DNA of 49,250 nucleotides. It comes from Methanosphaera stadtmanae (GTDB lineage: Archaea > Methanobacteriota > Methanobacteria > Methanobacteriales > Methanobacteriaceae). How positions within the stretch are numbered: position 1 is the stretch's first letter; the number at the start of each line of letters is the position of its first letter. The notes beneath the pieces were generated by a model. It was not told where the DNA came from. It saw only the letters and a list, made by a program, of their open reading frames with translations, and searched no databases. The position numbers and the translations under genes are program-made. This document shows positions 1-8,157 of this stretch, in pieces. The stretch is taken from the NCBI GenBank assembly GCA_015062805.1, contig SUTQ01000018.1, positions 1 through 49,250 on the forward strand, given 5' to 3'.

Positions 1-1
1 A

Positions 2-43
2 GTAGAGGGTGTGCAACAAATGGAAAAATTTAGAATGATTTAG
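2..43 (+). CDS. Possible 3' end of a gene entering from the left
   Basis: The first bases read in frame as VEGVQQMEKFRMI followed by TAG, with the frame open to the window edge. This could be the last 13 residues of an upstream gene, but the stretch is too short to identify and may be chance. Nothing else in the first 120 bases looks coding. Confidence 0.2.
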   Translation, partial: VEGVQQMEKFRMI

Positions 44-257
44 GGACATTTTTTTAAAAAGTAATTCGTAAAGTTTGAGTATAGAGAACAAAAAGTAAAT
101 TGTAAATCATCAATTTTGTTTCTAATAGGAACTTCATAAAACTTTTTCCGATAGCAACTATTCAATAATTTCTTTTATTTAATCCCATTGCTCCTTTTGT
201 GATAACATTATTATTTGCTGGCGATATTATGTTCAATATTTGTTATTTGATTCTGGT

Positions 258-272
258 GAAAATATTTATATA
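258..272 (+). promoter_or_regulatory. BRE/TATA promoter of the left TetR-CPBP operon
   Basis: GAAAATA directly followed by TTTATATA resembles an archaeal BRE plus TATA box. A start site about 25 bp downstream would fall near 297-300, just before the operator palindrome. The same element is conserved upstream of the duplicate TetR gene at 48931-48946. Confidence 0.65.
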
Positions 273-305
273 CTATTATTTTTATATTATAAAAACAAGA
301 AAAAC

Positions 306-318
306 CGACTAATAGTCG
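306..318. promoter_or_regulatory. Putative TetR operator, left copy
   Basis: Perfect palindrome CGACTA-A-TAGTCG with 6-bp arms, lying about 34 bp downstream of the TATA box, where a bound repressor would block initiation or early elongation. An identical-arm palindrome sits at the same place upstream of the second TetR gene although the flanking sequence has diverged. That supports autoregulation by the adjacent TetR protein. Confidence 0.7.
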
Positions 319-391
319 AAAAATTATTGGCTAGAATATAAGGTTAATTAGAACATAAAAAAGAGATTAACATATTATTTCGGAGGCAATT

Positions 392-1006
392 ATGAAAAAA
401 GGCGAAAAAAGAAAAAAAATGCTCTTAAGGATAGCCTATGACATGTTTCTCACACAAGGATACGAAAACACCAGCGTCGACGAAATCATAGAAAAAGCAC
501 AAATAGCCAAAGGCACATACTACTACTATTTCCAAAGCAAAGAACAGATGCTCGAAGAAGTCATAGACATGATGATTAAAAATGAGACCAAAATGGCAGA
601 ACAGATCATCAGAACAGACATTTCAGTACCACAAAAAATAGTTGGAATACTTACATCAATGAAACCTACCGAAGCAGAACAGCCCATAAAAAACACCCTT
701 TTCCAAGAAGAAAACGTGTTAATGCATCATAAGGTCAGAAAAAAACTGATTGATACTCTTACTCCACTTTTATCCGAAGTTATAAAAGAAGGAGTTAATG
801 AAGGCATCTTTGAATGTGACAATATACCTGAACGTGTTAAGATGCTCCTCATCATAAGCGACGCTACATTTAATGAAGGCACATTCACCAAACGAGATAT
901 TTCAGTCTTTATAGACATGACTGAAAAACTTCTCGGGGCAGAAAACGGAACGATGAGTTTCATTTACAAGCTGATTGATAAAACCGATATGGAGGCTGAC
1001 AAATGA
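392..1006 (+). CDS. TetR/AcrR family transcriptional regulator (left copy)
   Basis: A 204-residue one-component repressor. Residues about 8-55 form the N-terminal TetR helix-turn-helix; the run TSVDEIIEKAQIAKGTYYYY, followed by F, is the classic recognition-helix region, followed by FQSKEQML. The remaining helical part is the ligand-binding domain, and its inducer cannot be read from sequence. The start is fixed by GGAGG seven bases upstream. The stop overlaps the CPBP start in ATGA, so the two genes are translationally coupled. It probably represses its own operon through the palindrome at 306-318. A diverged copy lies at 48199-48813. By context it could sense membrane stress or a peptide product, but that is inference. 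Confidence 0.93.
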   Translation: MKKGEKRKKMLLRIAYDMFLTQGYENTSVDEIIEKAQIAKGTYYYYFQSKEQMLEEVIDMMIKNETKMAEQIIRTDISVPQKIVGILTSMKPTEAEQPIKNTLFQEENVLMHHKVRKKLIDTLTPLLSEVIKEGVNEGIFECDNIPERVKMLLIISDATFNEGTFTKRDISVFIDMTEKLLGAENGTMSFIYKLIDKTDMEADK

Positions 1007-1842
1007 ACAACACAGGAAACTACAAATATAAACCAGTTCTCTTTTTTGCACTGGCATATATTTTTACATGGATATTTTGGATTCCGGCAATCTTTTTGCC
1101 AGAAAGCATCAGTCCAGTACTCATGCTGGTAGGCCTTATGGCTCCAGCCATTGTGTCAACAGTTTTCATTATGGCATCAGGATCGGATGCCCTTAAGCAA
1201 GACTTTAAGAATAAAATCTTAGGCTTTTACAAAGTAAAATGGCTGAATGTACTTTGGGCTGTGATTGTATTTGCAATAGTAATAATCTGTTCTATCATGT
1301 TGTCGCTACCTTTTGGACAATCACTAGGCCAGTTTTCATTTACTGAAAGCTTTTCATTTACTGGTGTTGGAATAGCAGGAGCATTTATTACCATTACAAT
1401 TGCTTCAATAATTGAGGAAGTGGGATGGAAAGGATACTGTGAGGATTCAATTGGTAACTATATGAACTGGTTTTGGGAATCCATGATTTTCGGAATCTTA
1501 TGGTCTTTCTGGCATTTTCCTTTAATCTTTATTCAGGGAACATATCAGGCAGGACTTATGGTTAATCCCCTCTATGTGATTAACTTTTTTGTAAGCGGAA
1601 TACCCATGGGATTTGTCATTACATGGGTCTATCTTGAAAGTGACCGTTCAATACTAGCTTGCATGATATTCCATTTCTTCGTCAATTTCATGCAGGAGAA
1701 AATAGCACTAACTCCAGAGACAAAGTGCCTGGAGACAATAGTAATAACAGTATTAACAGTTATTATAATCATGACTAAAAAAGACATGTTCTTCGAAACC
1801 GATCATGTAGGAAGACTACTTGAATACAGCTACAGGCATTAA
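1003..1842 (+). CDS. CPBP family intramembrane metalloprotease (left copy)
   Basis: A 279-residue polytopic membrane protein of the CPBP (Abi/CAAX-like, Rce1-type) family. The conserved motifs are present: the Glu-Glu motif EEVGWKGY near residue 140, FWHFPL about 30 residues later, and HFFVN near 224, which together would ligate the metal and form the active site in the membrane. The third residue group after the Glu pair is Lys rather than the usual Arg. Family members process prenylated proteins, cleave signal peptides or confer bacteriocin self-immunity; the role here is unknown. It is coupled to the TetR gene by an ATGA overlap. The C-terminus (EYSYRH) differs from the right-hand copy. 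Confidence 0.9.
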   Translation: MNNTGNYKYKPVLFFALAYIFTWIFWIPAIFLPESISPVLMLVGLMAPAIVSTVFIMASGSDALKQDFKNKILGFYKVKWLNVLWAVIVFAIVIICSIMLSLPFGQSLGQFSFTESFSFTGVGIAGAFITITIASIIEEVGWKGYCEDSIGNYMNWFWESMIFGILWSFWHFPLIFIQGTYQAGLMVNPLYVINFFVSGIPMGFVITWVYLESDRSILACMIFHFFVNFMQEKIALTPETKCLETIVITVLTVIIIMTKKDMFFETDHVGRLLEYSYRH

Positions 1843-1886
1843 TAATAATATTAGAATAATAACAAAATTATTACCTAGGGGATATT

Positions 1887-2450
1887 ATGAATGAATTTCT
1901 ATTAGAAACAGAAAGTATTGATTATAATAATCCAATTATTCAGGAAAAAGTATTGGAATTAAAAAAACAATCAAATGATGAATTAGATTATATAGAAAAT
2001 AGTTACTATTTTGTTAGGGATGAAATACCTCATTCATGGGATATAAATTCAAGAATTGTTTCAAGAAATGCCAGTGATGTTCTAAAAAATAGAACGGGGA
2101 TTTGCTGGACCAAATCATGTCTTCTTGCAGCACTATTAAGAGCAAACAAAATACCTTCAGGAATTACTTATCAACTACTAACAAGAGCAGACGATGCCAG
2201 TGAAGGTTATATGATACATGCCTTAAACACAGTATATGTAGACAAATGGATTCGACTAGATGCCAGGGGAAATAAGGATGGAATAAATGCTCAGTTTTCA
2301 TTAGAAGAGGAACATTTAGCTTATCAGGTTCGTAGCGAATTGGGTGAAATTGATTATAAAGAAAATTATAGTGATTTAGATAGTAGATTAGTTAAAATAT
2401 TGTCTGAAAGTGTGAATGTTTTAGAAATTTCTACTGATTTTAAATTATAA
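1887..2450 (+). CDS. Transglutaminase-like cysteine protease family protein
   Basis: A 187-residue soluble protein with the transglutaminase/arylamine-type fold signature. The catalytic Cys is in RTGICWTKS (about residue 72), His in MIHALNTVY (about 113) and Asp in WIRLDARGN (about 127), in the usual order and spacing. Proteins of this small class usually act as proteases or amidases or modify peptides, but the substrate is not known. The start has GGGGAT at good spacing. It lies 44 bp behind the CPBP gene on the same strand and could be read through from the TetR-CPBP promoter. It is absent from the duplicate unit on the right. A T8 run 21 bp past the stop is a likely terminator. Confidence 0.82.
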   Translation: MNEFLLETESIDYNNPIIQEKVLELKKQSNDELDYIENSYYFVRDEIPHSWDINSRIVSRNASDVLKNRTGICWTKSCLLAALLRANKIPSGITYQLLTRADDASEGYMIHALNTVYVDKWIRLDARGNKDGINAQFSLEEEHLAYQVRSELGEIDYKENYSDLDSRLVKILSESVNVLEISTDFKL

Positions 2451-2471
2451 TGAGTAGTAATTAGTTTATAC

Positions 2472-2479
2472 TTTTTTTT
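2472..2479 (+). terminator. Oligo-T terminator after the transglutaminase-like gene
   Basis: A run of eight T residues 21 bp downstream of the stop, typical of archaeal intrinsic termination. A perfect 14-bp palindrome (GAAGAAATTTCTTC, 2509-2522) follows in the space between the convergent genes. Confidence 0.5.
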
Positions 2480-2637
2480 GTTTAAATACAACATTACTAA
2501 TAACAAAAGAAGAAATTTCTTCGATATCCCAATTTACAAAGAAAAAAATAAGTAAGGTTATACAATAATAAAAGTACTACACGTAATTAAACATAAATCT
2601 ACTTGATAAACTCAGAATTAATTCCAATTAAACTGTA

Positions 2638-4380
2638 TTAATTATTTTTAAGTAATTCATTTTCTTTAAGATAATCAATAAATTTCATAATAATTTTAGT
2701 TTCTCTTTGTCCAATATCTGTTTCTGTAAAATCTGTGATTGTATTTGCAAGGACTAATAATTCATTAATTGATGTACCTTCTTTTTCACCTTTACTTGTT
2801 GTAAATCCAAGATAATATTTGATTTTATCTGAAAATCTATAATCTGAAGCTCTAATATTTATCTTTTTTTCTAAAATAGATTTATTTCCTAAACTATCAA
2901 TATTATTTTCATTGGTTAATCCTTTTTCAATTTTTTGACGATTTCTAGCATAAATGTGTTCAATTTCTATTGTTTTTTCCAGAGGTAAATAATTTTGCTT
3001 TGAATCTTGGAATGCCCACCATGTTAACATTGATTTTGTAATTGGTCTTTGATTTTTGAAATCAAAGTTTCTAATTTTGTTTTCAACTTGTTGTGGATTA
3101 AATAGGAATTTTTCAAAAGTTACTGGTTGATAATTAACTAAATTAATCATTTCTTCATAAACTGGTGTTCTTAATGCATTAACACCTGGATTAATGATTG
3201 CATATGACCAAATAAAAGCAGTAATTTTACTTAAGAATTTATAAAACTCTTCATCATCAAGTAATCCTTCCTTATCTCTGTTTGATAGATAATAAACTGA
3301 TACAAAATATGTCCACATCCCATTAGGTGCATAATTTAAAACATATAATCTGTTCAATACATCTTCTGAAAAACGTTCCACACTTTGATTATACACATCA
3401 TTCCAGAAGTTAGCTAAGTCGATTAAGTTATTAAATGTTTCATCATTTTTTAAAAGTTTATATCCATCTTTTTCATAAAATCTACGTAAAGCTTCTGTTG
3501 TTGATAGTTTAATACCTTGTTTTGCTCTTTCATAGTACATGTATCTAGTGAATATTTCATCTAATGCACTACCTGATGATGAATGGAAAATAGAATTACA
3601 TAGCACTTCTAAGTTTTTCCATTTTTCAATGAAAGATTTTTTCTCATTTTTATCAGAATAATATTTATAGAATTGTGCTTTAAAAATATCCGCATCAGAC
3701 AATGGTTTACCCCTATCATTTAATGTAGAAAAAATTCTTAATGCAGTATCTTGAGACTCTGCTTCAATTGGTAAAAGAATACAATTCTGCATAATTCGAA
3801 GTGGTAATAATGGAGTATAACTTACATATTCCTCTGTAAATTCCATGATCTTATCTTGAAAAAATTTATAGTTTTTTGCATAGCTACTTTTTACACCAGT
3901 AACTACACCTGTCCGTAAGATTTCTAAAAATTCATCTTTATCATTATCTGTTGCAACTTCTGAATCAATTTTTAATATTGATTCATCTGCATCTCCAAAT
4001 TCATCAGTCTTCCAAATGCATTGTTCGATTTGCTTTCTAGTTTTTTTAGATTTATCATCCTTCATATTCCTAAATTTATCATAGAATGCACGAAGCAGAA
4101 GCATTAATGTTGTTAAACGTTGCTGACCATCAATTACTTCCATATTTCCTTCATCATTCTTAAAAATAACAATAGGACCTAAAAAATATTCATCACTATC
4201 ACTATCAAAATTGTCACAGTTATTTTCAGGAAATGAAAAAAGGAATAAATCTTCCCATAATGTTTGACATTCTTCTTCTCCCCATTCATAAGGTCTTTGA
4301 TAATCAGGTATTAAAAACTTTGTTTTTTTAGCACTGAAAAGATCTTTAACCGTTTTTTGGTCTATATTTAGCTTTGACAT
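2638..4380 (-). CDS. GmrSD-like DUF262/DUF1524 restriction protein
   Basis: A 580-residue single-chain protein of the GmrS-GmrD type. The N-terminal DUF262 (ParB/sulfiredoxin-like nucleotide-binding) domain shows IPDYQRPYEW near residue 24 and VIDGQQRLTTL near 84. The C-terminal DUF1524 domain carries the HNH-type nuclease motif IEIEHIYARN near 472, with SLGNKSIL downstream in place of the usual LGNL stretch. Relatives are type IV enzymes that use NTP hydrolysis to cleave modified phage DNA or otherwise block phage; the exact target cannot be inferred. The start is well supported by GGAGAA. It lies in the same orientation as a second, larger DUF262 protein and next to a type I system, as expected in a defence island. 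Confidence 0.88.
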   Translation of the reverse strand: MSKLNIDQKTVKDLFSAKKTKFLIPDYQRPYEWGEEECQTLWEDLFLFSFPENNCDNFDSDSDEYFLGPIVIFKNDEGNMEVIDGQQRLTTLMLLLRAFYDKFRNMKDDKSKKTRKQIEQCIWKTDEFGDADESILKIDSEVATDNDKDEFLEILRTGVVTGVKSSYAKNYKFFQDKIMEFTEEYVSYTPLLPLRIMQNCILLPIEAESQDTALRIFSTLNDRGKPLSDADIFKAQFYKYYSDKNEKKSFIEKWKNLEVLCNSIFHSSSGSALDEIFTRYMYYERAKQGIKLSTTEALRRFYEKDGYKLLKNDETFNNLIDLANFWNDVYNQSVERFSEDVLNRLYVLNYAPNGMWTYFVSVYYLSNRDKEGLLDDEEFYKFLSKITAFIWSYAIINPGVNALRTPVYEEMINLVNYQPVTFEKFLFNPQQVENKIRNFDFKNQRPITKSMLTWWAFQDSKQNYLPLEKTIEIEHIYARNRQKIEKGLTNENNIDSLGNKSILEKKINIRASDYRFSDKIKYYLGFTTSKGEKEGTSINELLVLANTITDFTETDIGQRETKIIMKFIDYLKENELLKNN

Positions 4381-4593
4381 ATTCGTTCTCCAAATTATTT
4401 TACATATTTATTAAAAATTTATTTTTCCAAATTTAAAAATTTAATGAATACTTTTAATTACTGTTTATCATAATTATTTATTTAAATAGTATTTAAGATA
4501 ATTTTTTGAAATTAAATATAAGAATAATATTCTAGGAATATAATCGAAAATTCAATGAAGGACACATACTCTATTGAAAAAGCACAATTATTC

Positions 4594-4631
4594 AAAAAAA
4601 AACTTAAAATAAAAAAAAATTAAAAAAAAAA
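4594..4631 (-). terminator. Multiple oligo-T terminator of the large DUF262 gene
   Basis: On the minus strand this stretch has three T runs of about 10, 9 and 9 bases separated by short AT spacers, starting 27 bp after the stop of the 4659-7460 gene. Stacked U-tracts are a strong archaeal terminator. They also separate the two DUF262 genes into independent transcripts. The rest of 4381-4593 holds nothing recognisable apart from the upstream region of the 580-residue gene. Confidence 0.6.
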
Positions 4632-4658
4632 GAATAATATAATACTTAAAGTTTAAAT

Positions 4659-7460
4659 TTATTTTAAAAATTGTTTATATAATAAATTAATTAATTCCAT
4701 TGCATGTGGGATATCTTCTAATTCATCTATATATATTGTTACATTTTTCTTATTAATTTCATATTCTGGATTATTTTTATATTTTTTTGGTATTTGTTTA
4801 GAATTGGTTTTTATTTCAAGTTCTAAATAGTCCACTCTATTTTTAATAATTATAAAATTTGTTTTTTTAATTTTAAATGATATATAATTTGTTGTATTGT
4901 TTTGTGTTATTTCTTTAATTGATAATATTTGTTTTGTTATCTCATCAAATAATTGTCTTGTCAATGTCCCCTCGGTTAAACCATAATGTTCAAGATTGAA
5001 TTTTTGTTTTTGATGTGTTGGTGGAAGTTCACCTGTTGTAATGAAATGGTATGATTGTTCAATTAATGATAATACTTGTGTTAATTGTTCTGACTTTTCT
5101 AAATATAACTCAATGGTTTTTTCATCAAAATCATTGTATACCATGTTTAGTTCATTAAGATTTATATTTTCTGGTGGTAATTTAATTTTTATGTCTAAAT
5201 AGTCTTCATTTGGATATATATTAATGATATTTCTGTTATTTATTTTGTATGCTATGTAATATTTGTTGTTGAATTGTTTGATGTTTTTATCTATATTTGT
5301 TATTTGTTCTGATAGATTTAAAAATAACTCTTGGAATTTTCCTAAGTTATAATGTTCTAAAGTGTATGTTTCTTTGATTTGTTCTGTTATTTCTTCCAAA
5401 TTTCTAGTGTTTTTTTCTTGTGTGACTTGTTTAATTAATGGTATTATATAATCGATATCTGATTCGTCATGTATGTACGTTTTAATTTTATTATCGTTTG
5501 TTGGGTAATATTTTCCCATATTATCCGGTTCGATTACATTTTCACTGGATATGTTTATTATCATTTCTAAGAATGCTTTTTGATCTATGATTTTAACTAT
5601 GATGTTATTATATAATGAGTATGTTATGTTGTCATTACTTTTTTCTTCTATTATCATGTTATTTAGAGAGAAAATTCGTTTGTTAACCAGTTCAAATAAT
5701 GTATTATGTCCATAAATATCTGTTTCTTGTTGTTTATCTTTTATTATCTGATTTTTTGGATATGGCCATATTTTTATAATTTTTTCAGTTAGTATCATTG
5801 TTCTTTCTTTGATACTTTCTTCATTCCAGTTTTCCCAGTTGTGAATATCTTTTGTTAGGGTTACTTTGCTGGATGTGTAACCTATTCCTTCTGATTTTGT
5901 TTTTTCATAGAATGATTTGTTACTTATTGCTCGATTATAACTTTTTTCGAGTAATGTAAGATTACCTAGTGTGTTTTTATATTGGTCATGTATTTCTTCC
6001 CAGTTTAGACCAAGATCATATTTCCAATCTTCAGTAATTGTTTTAGGAAGAATATGTTCAATTTCATATGTTGAAAAGTCCTTTTCAAAACCATTTATAT
6101 AATTTTCAATTGAGGATAACACATAATTGTTTATTTCACTTTCATGATAGAAATCATGTGTTTCCATTACTCCTTTTAGTTTATTATCATCTGGAAACTC
6201 TTCATTCATATTCAACAATATAATGTTCTTTTTGAAGGAATTTAAATAATCTTTTTTGTTAATGTCATTGTATAATTTTATGAATGAATCTGATAAGTTA
6301 TTTGATGTAATGTCACATAAATCTCTACGAATAATATAACTCTCAATATATTCTGTTATGCTTATTAAATCTTCCTTATTAATTATTCCTTCTTTATAGT
6401 CCCTATAAACTTTTAGGAGGAATACTTGCATTTCTTCATATGAATAATATTGTTTACCTTTATAAACATTATCATCTAATCTATTACTAAAACATGCAGA
6501 AGTAATGTGATTAAAAACACTTTTTAAATCTTCATCAAATTCTTCATTTAAAAACAGATTCATATAATATATACCATATGTGTAAATTTCATTATAATAT
6601 TCATCATAAGTTAAATTAGAAAATTTATGATAATTTTTAAATTCTGAGAAAAGTTCCTTGTAATCTGGAACATAATCCAGTTGAATGGTTAAATAATCTT
6701 TAATGAAACGATCAAAGAAACGTTTAATTTTATAATCATTACTGTTGATTTTAGCATATAATTTAGGTAATTTCTCCAATTTACTCCATTTATTAGTAAA
6801 ATCGTTATAATTACTTATATTTTCGAGAAAATAATTTTTCATCAAAACATTACTATTATATTTACTAATAAGAGATGATTTATTAGATTTACTGAATTTT
6901 GAAAAGGCATCTTCTTTATTTATCACTTTATATTCACATTTGAGTTTACCCATATTCTTATATATAACATCAATATTATAATGACTACCTTTAAAACTAT
7001 GTTTCTGTAAGTCAAGACGGTTATAAATATACTTAAATGCCTTTATTACCTCTGAATCCGGATTTTTGAAGAAATAATGATATCCATTATTTATAATGTT
7101 TTCAGATAAATCTGATAAAACTGATTTATCATCACCACGTAAAGTAAATAAATCCTTTTGTATTAAATAATTATTTTTTACATCTTCATATCCTTCCATA
7201 TTACCTAACTGATAATATTTAGAAGCAACAGCACAACAAAGCAAATAATAAGTTACAAGCCTTTGTTGACCATCAACAATAATTAAATTATTATTATCTT
7301 CATAGAACAGTAAATCATCAAAATAATGATAATTAGAAATACGAATACCTTCTAATAATTTATTCATTTTACCTTCTTGATATATGTAATCACGTTCAAA
7401 AAAAGGAACCTTAAACTTTTTACCTGAAGACAATAACTCTAAAATATTAACTTTGACCAT
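4659..7460 (-). CDS. Large DUF262/DUF1524 protein with DUF5655-like C-terminal repeats
   Basis: A 933-residue protein of the GmrSD-like group. The N-terminus has VPFFERDYIYQ near residue 18 and IIVDGQQRLVTYY near 60 (DUF262). The HNH-type DUF1524 motif YEIEHILPKT is near 465 and TLGNLTLLEKSYN near 497. After about residue 590 there are three related units of roughly 100 residues. Each runs from a hydrophobic strand stretch such as YISFKIKKTNFIII to a terminal helix such as AMELINLLYKQFL. These resemble DUF5655, often fused to DUF262-DUF1524 proteins, and usually occur once. Function is probably phage restriction; the repeats may recognise a ligand or nucleic acid. The start has AAGGTGG upstream. 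It is strongly AT-biased, with many Asn, Ile and Lys codons. Confidence 0.85.
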   Translation of the reverse strand: MVKVNILELLSSGKKFKVPFFERDYIYQEGKMNKLLEGIRISNYHYFDDLLFYEDNNNLIIVDGQQRLVTYYLLCCAVASKYYQLGNMEGYEDVKNNYLIQKDLFTLRGDDKSVLSDLSENIINNGYHYFFKNPDSEVIKAFKYIYNRLDLQKHSFKGSHYNIDVIYKNMGKLKCEYKVINKEDAFSKFSKSNKSSLISKYNSNVLMKNYFLENISNYNDFTNKWSKLEKLPKLYAKINSNDYKIKRFFDRFIKDYLTIQLDYVPDYKELFSEFKNYHKFSNLTYDEYYNEIYTYGIYYMNLFLNEEFDEDLKSVFNHITSACFSNRLDDNVYKGKQYYSYEEMQVFLLKVYRDYKEGIINKEDLISITEYIESYIIRRDLCDITSNNLSDSFIKLYNDINKKDYLNSFKKNIILLNMNEEFPDDNKLKGVMETHDFYHESEINNYVLSSIENYINGFEKDFSTYEIEHILPKTITEDWKYDLGLNWEEIHDQYKNTLGNLTLLEKSYNRAISNKSFYEKTKSEGIGYTSSKVTLTKDIHNWENWNEESIKERTMILTEKIIKIWPYPKNQIIKDKQQETDIYGHNTLFELVNKRIFSLNNMIIEEKSNDNITYSLYNNIIVKIIDQKAFLEMIINISSENVIEPDNMGKYYPTNDNKIKTYIHDESDIDYIIPLIKQVTQEKNTRNLEEITEQIKETYTLEHYNLGKFQELFLNLSEQITNIDKNIKQFNNKYYIAYKINNRNIINIYPNEDYLDIKIKLPPENINLNELNMVYNDFDEKTIELYLEKSEQLTQVLSLIEQSYHFITTGELPPTHQKQKFNLEHYGLTEGTLTRQLFDEITKQILSIKEITQNNTTNYISFKIKKTNFIIIKNRVDYLELEIKTNSKQIPKKYKNNPEYEINKKNVTIYIDELEDIPHAMELINLLYKQFLK

Positions 7461-7602
7461 TAAAAACCACCTTAAAACAATACATAAAATTTGTTTTATA
7501 TCATTATGTCCATTGATTTTATATAAAAGTTAATTAATATTTACTTTATGATTAAAAGAATAAAAGGATAATTTTTTAATCAAAACCTTAATCAATAACT
7601 TT

Positions 7603-8040
7603 TTAGTCCGCTAACATAACAGATTCTATAATATTTTCACTATTACAGTTTGGGCATCTGCTATAAGAATATTCAAAAGGTAATTGTTTATCACATTTAG
7701 GACATCGGATATTTTCCTGATTAAAATCTTCTACAAATGTTTTTATAGTGAATTTAGGACGTTTATGTTTCATATACCCTTTTATTTCCTTTATACATCT
7801 TTGTTTATCATCTTCATTTAAATCATCAGGAAGTGAATATATTTTAACTTTTTTATTACAATCTTCACAGAAAGTTAAAAATATTGTTCCTTTCAAATCA
7901 GATTCAGAAAAAGCACTACATGTTAACATTAAAGGTAGGTTTTCAACTATTTTATCATTTTCTCTGTATAATAAATAATAATTGCTGAATTCCCAACTTT
8001 TACCACAATCTAAACATGTATAACTTCTATATTCTCCCAT
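7603..8040 (-). CDS. Zinc-ribbon protein of unknown function
   Basis: A 145-residue cytoplasmic protein with four CxxC pairs: TCLDCGKSW at the N-terminus, FCEDCNKKV in the middle, and RCPKCDKQ followed by RCPNCNSEN near the C-terminus. This suggests two zinc ribbons, one made by the first two pairs and a rubredoxin-like one by the last two. No catalytic motif is visible. It sits between the large DUF262 gene and hsdR on the same strand, 142 bp and 117 bp from them, so it could be an accessory part of the defence island or an unrelated regulator. I do not recognise a named family. Confidence 0.7.
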   Translation of the reverse strand: MGEYRSYTCLDCGKSWEFSNYYLLYRENDKIVENLPLMLTCSAFSESDLKGTIFLTFCEDCNKKVKIYSLPDDLNEDDKQRCIKEIKGYMKHKRPKFTIKTFVEDFNQENIRCPKCDKQLPFEYSYSRCPNCNSENIIESVMLAD

Positions 8041-8157
8041 ATTATTACCAACTTTTAATTTATATCAAAATATCCACTTTTATTTTTAAGACTTAAATTT
8101 AATTATATCTTTTTTACAAAATTTTCTAATTTATTAGAGTTTGTTTTGCACTCAATT

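Larger units (their letters stand above)
124..1830 (+). repeat. Left arm of a long inverted duplication (TetR-CPBP unit)
   Basis: This stretch, covering the upstream region, the TetR gene and almost the whole CPBP gene, is matched on the opposite strand at about 47375-49085. The match begins about 270 bp upstream of the TetR start, includes the promoter and operator, and stops a few codons before the CPBP stop. By eye the CPBP proteins are almost identical and the TetR proteins roughly 85% identical; the upstream DNA is more diverged. This is a whole regulatory unit duplicated in inverted orientation, about 45 kb apart. Confidence 0.85.
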
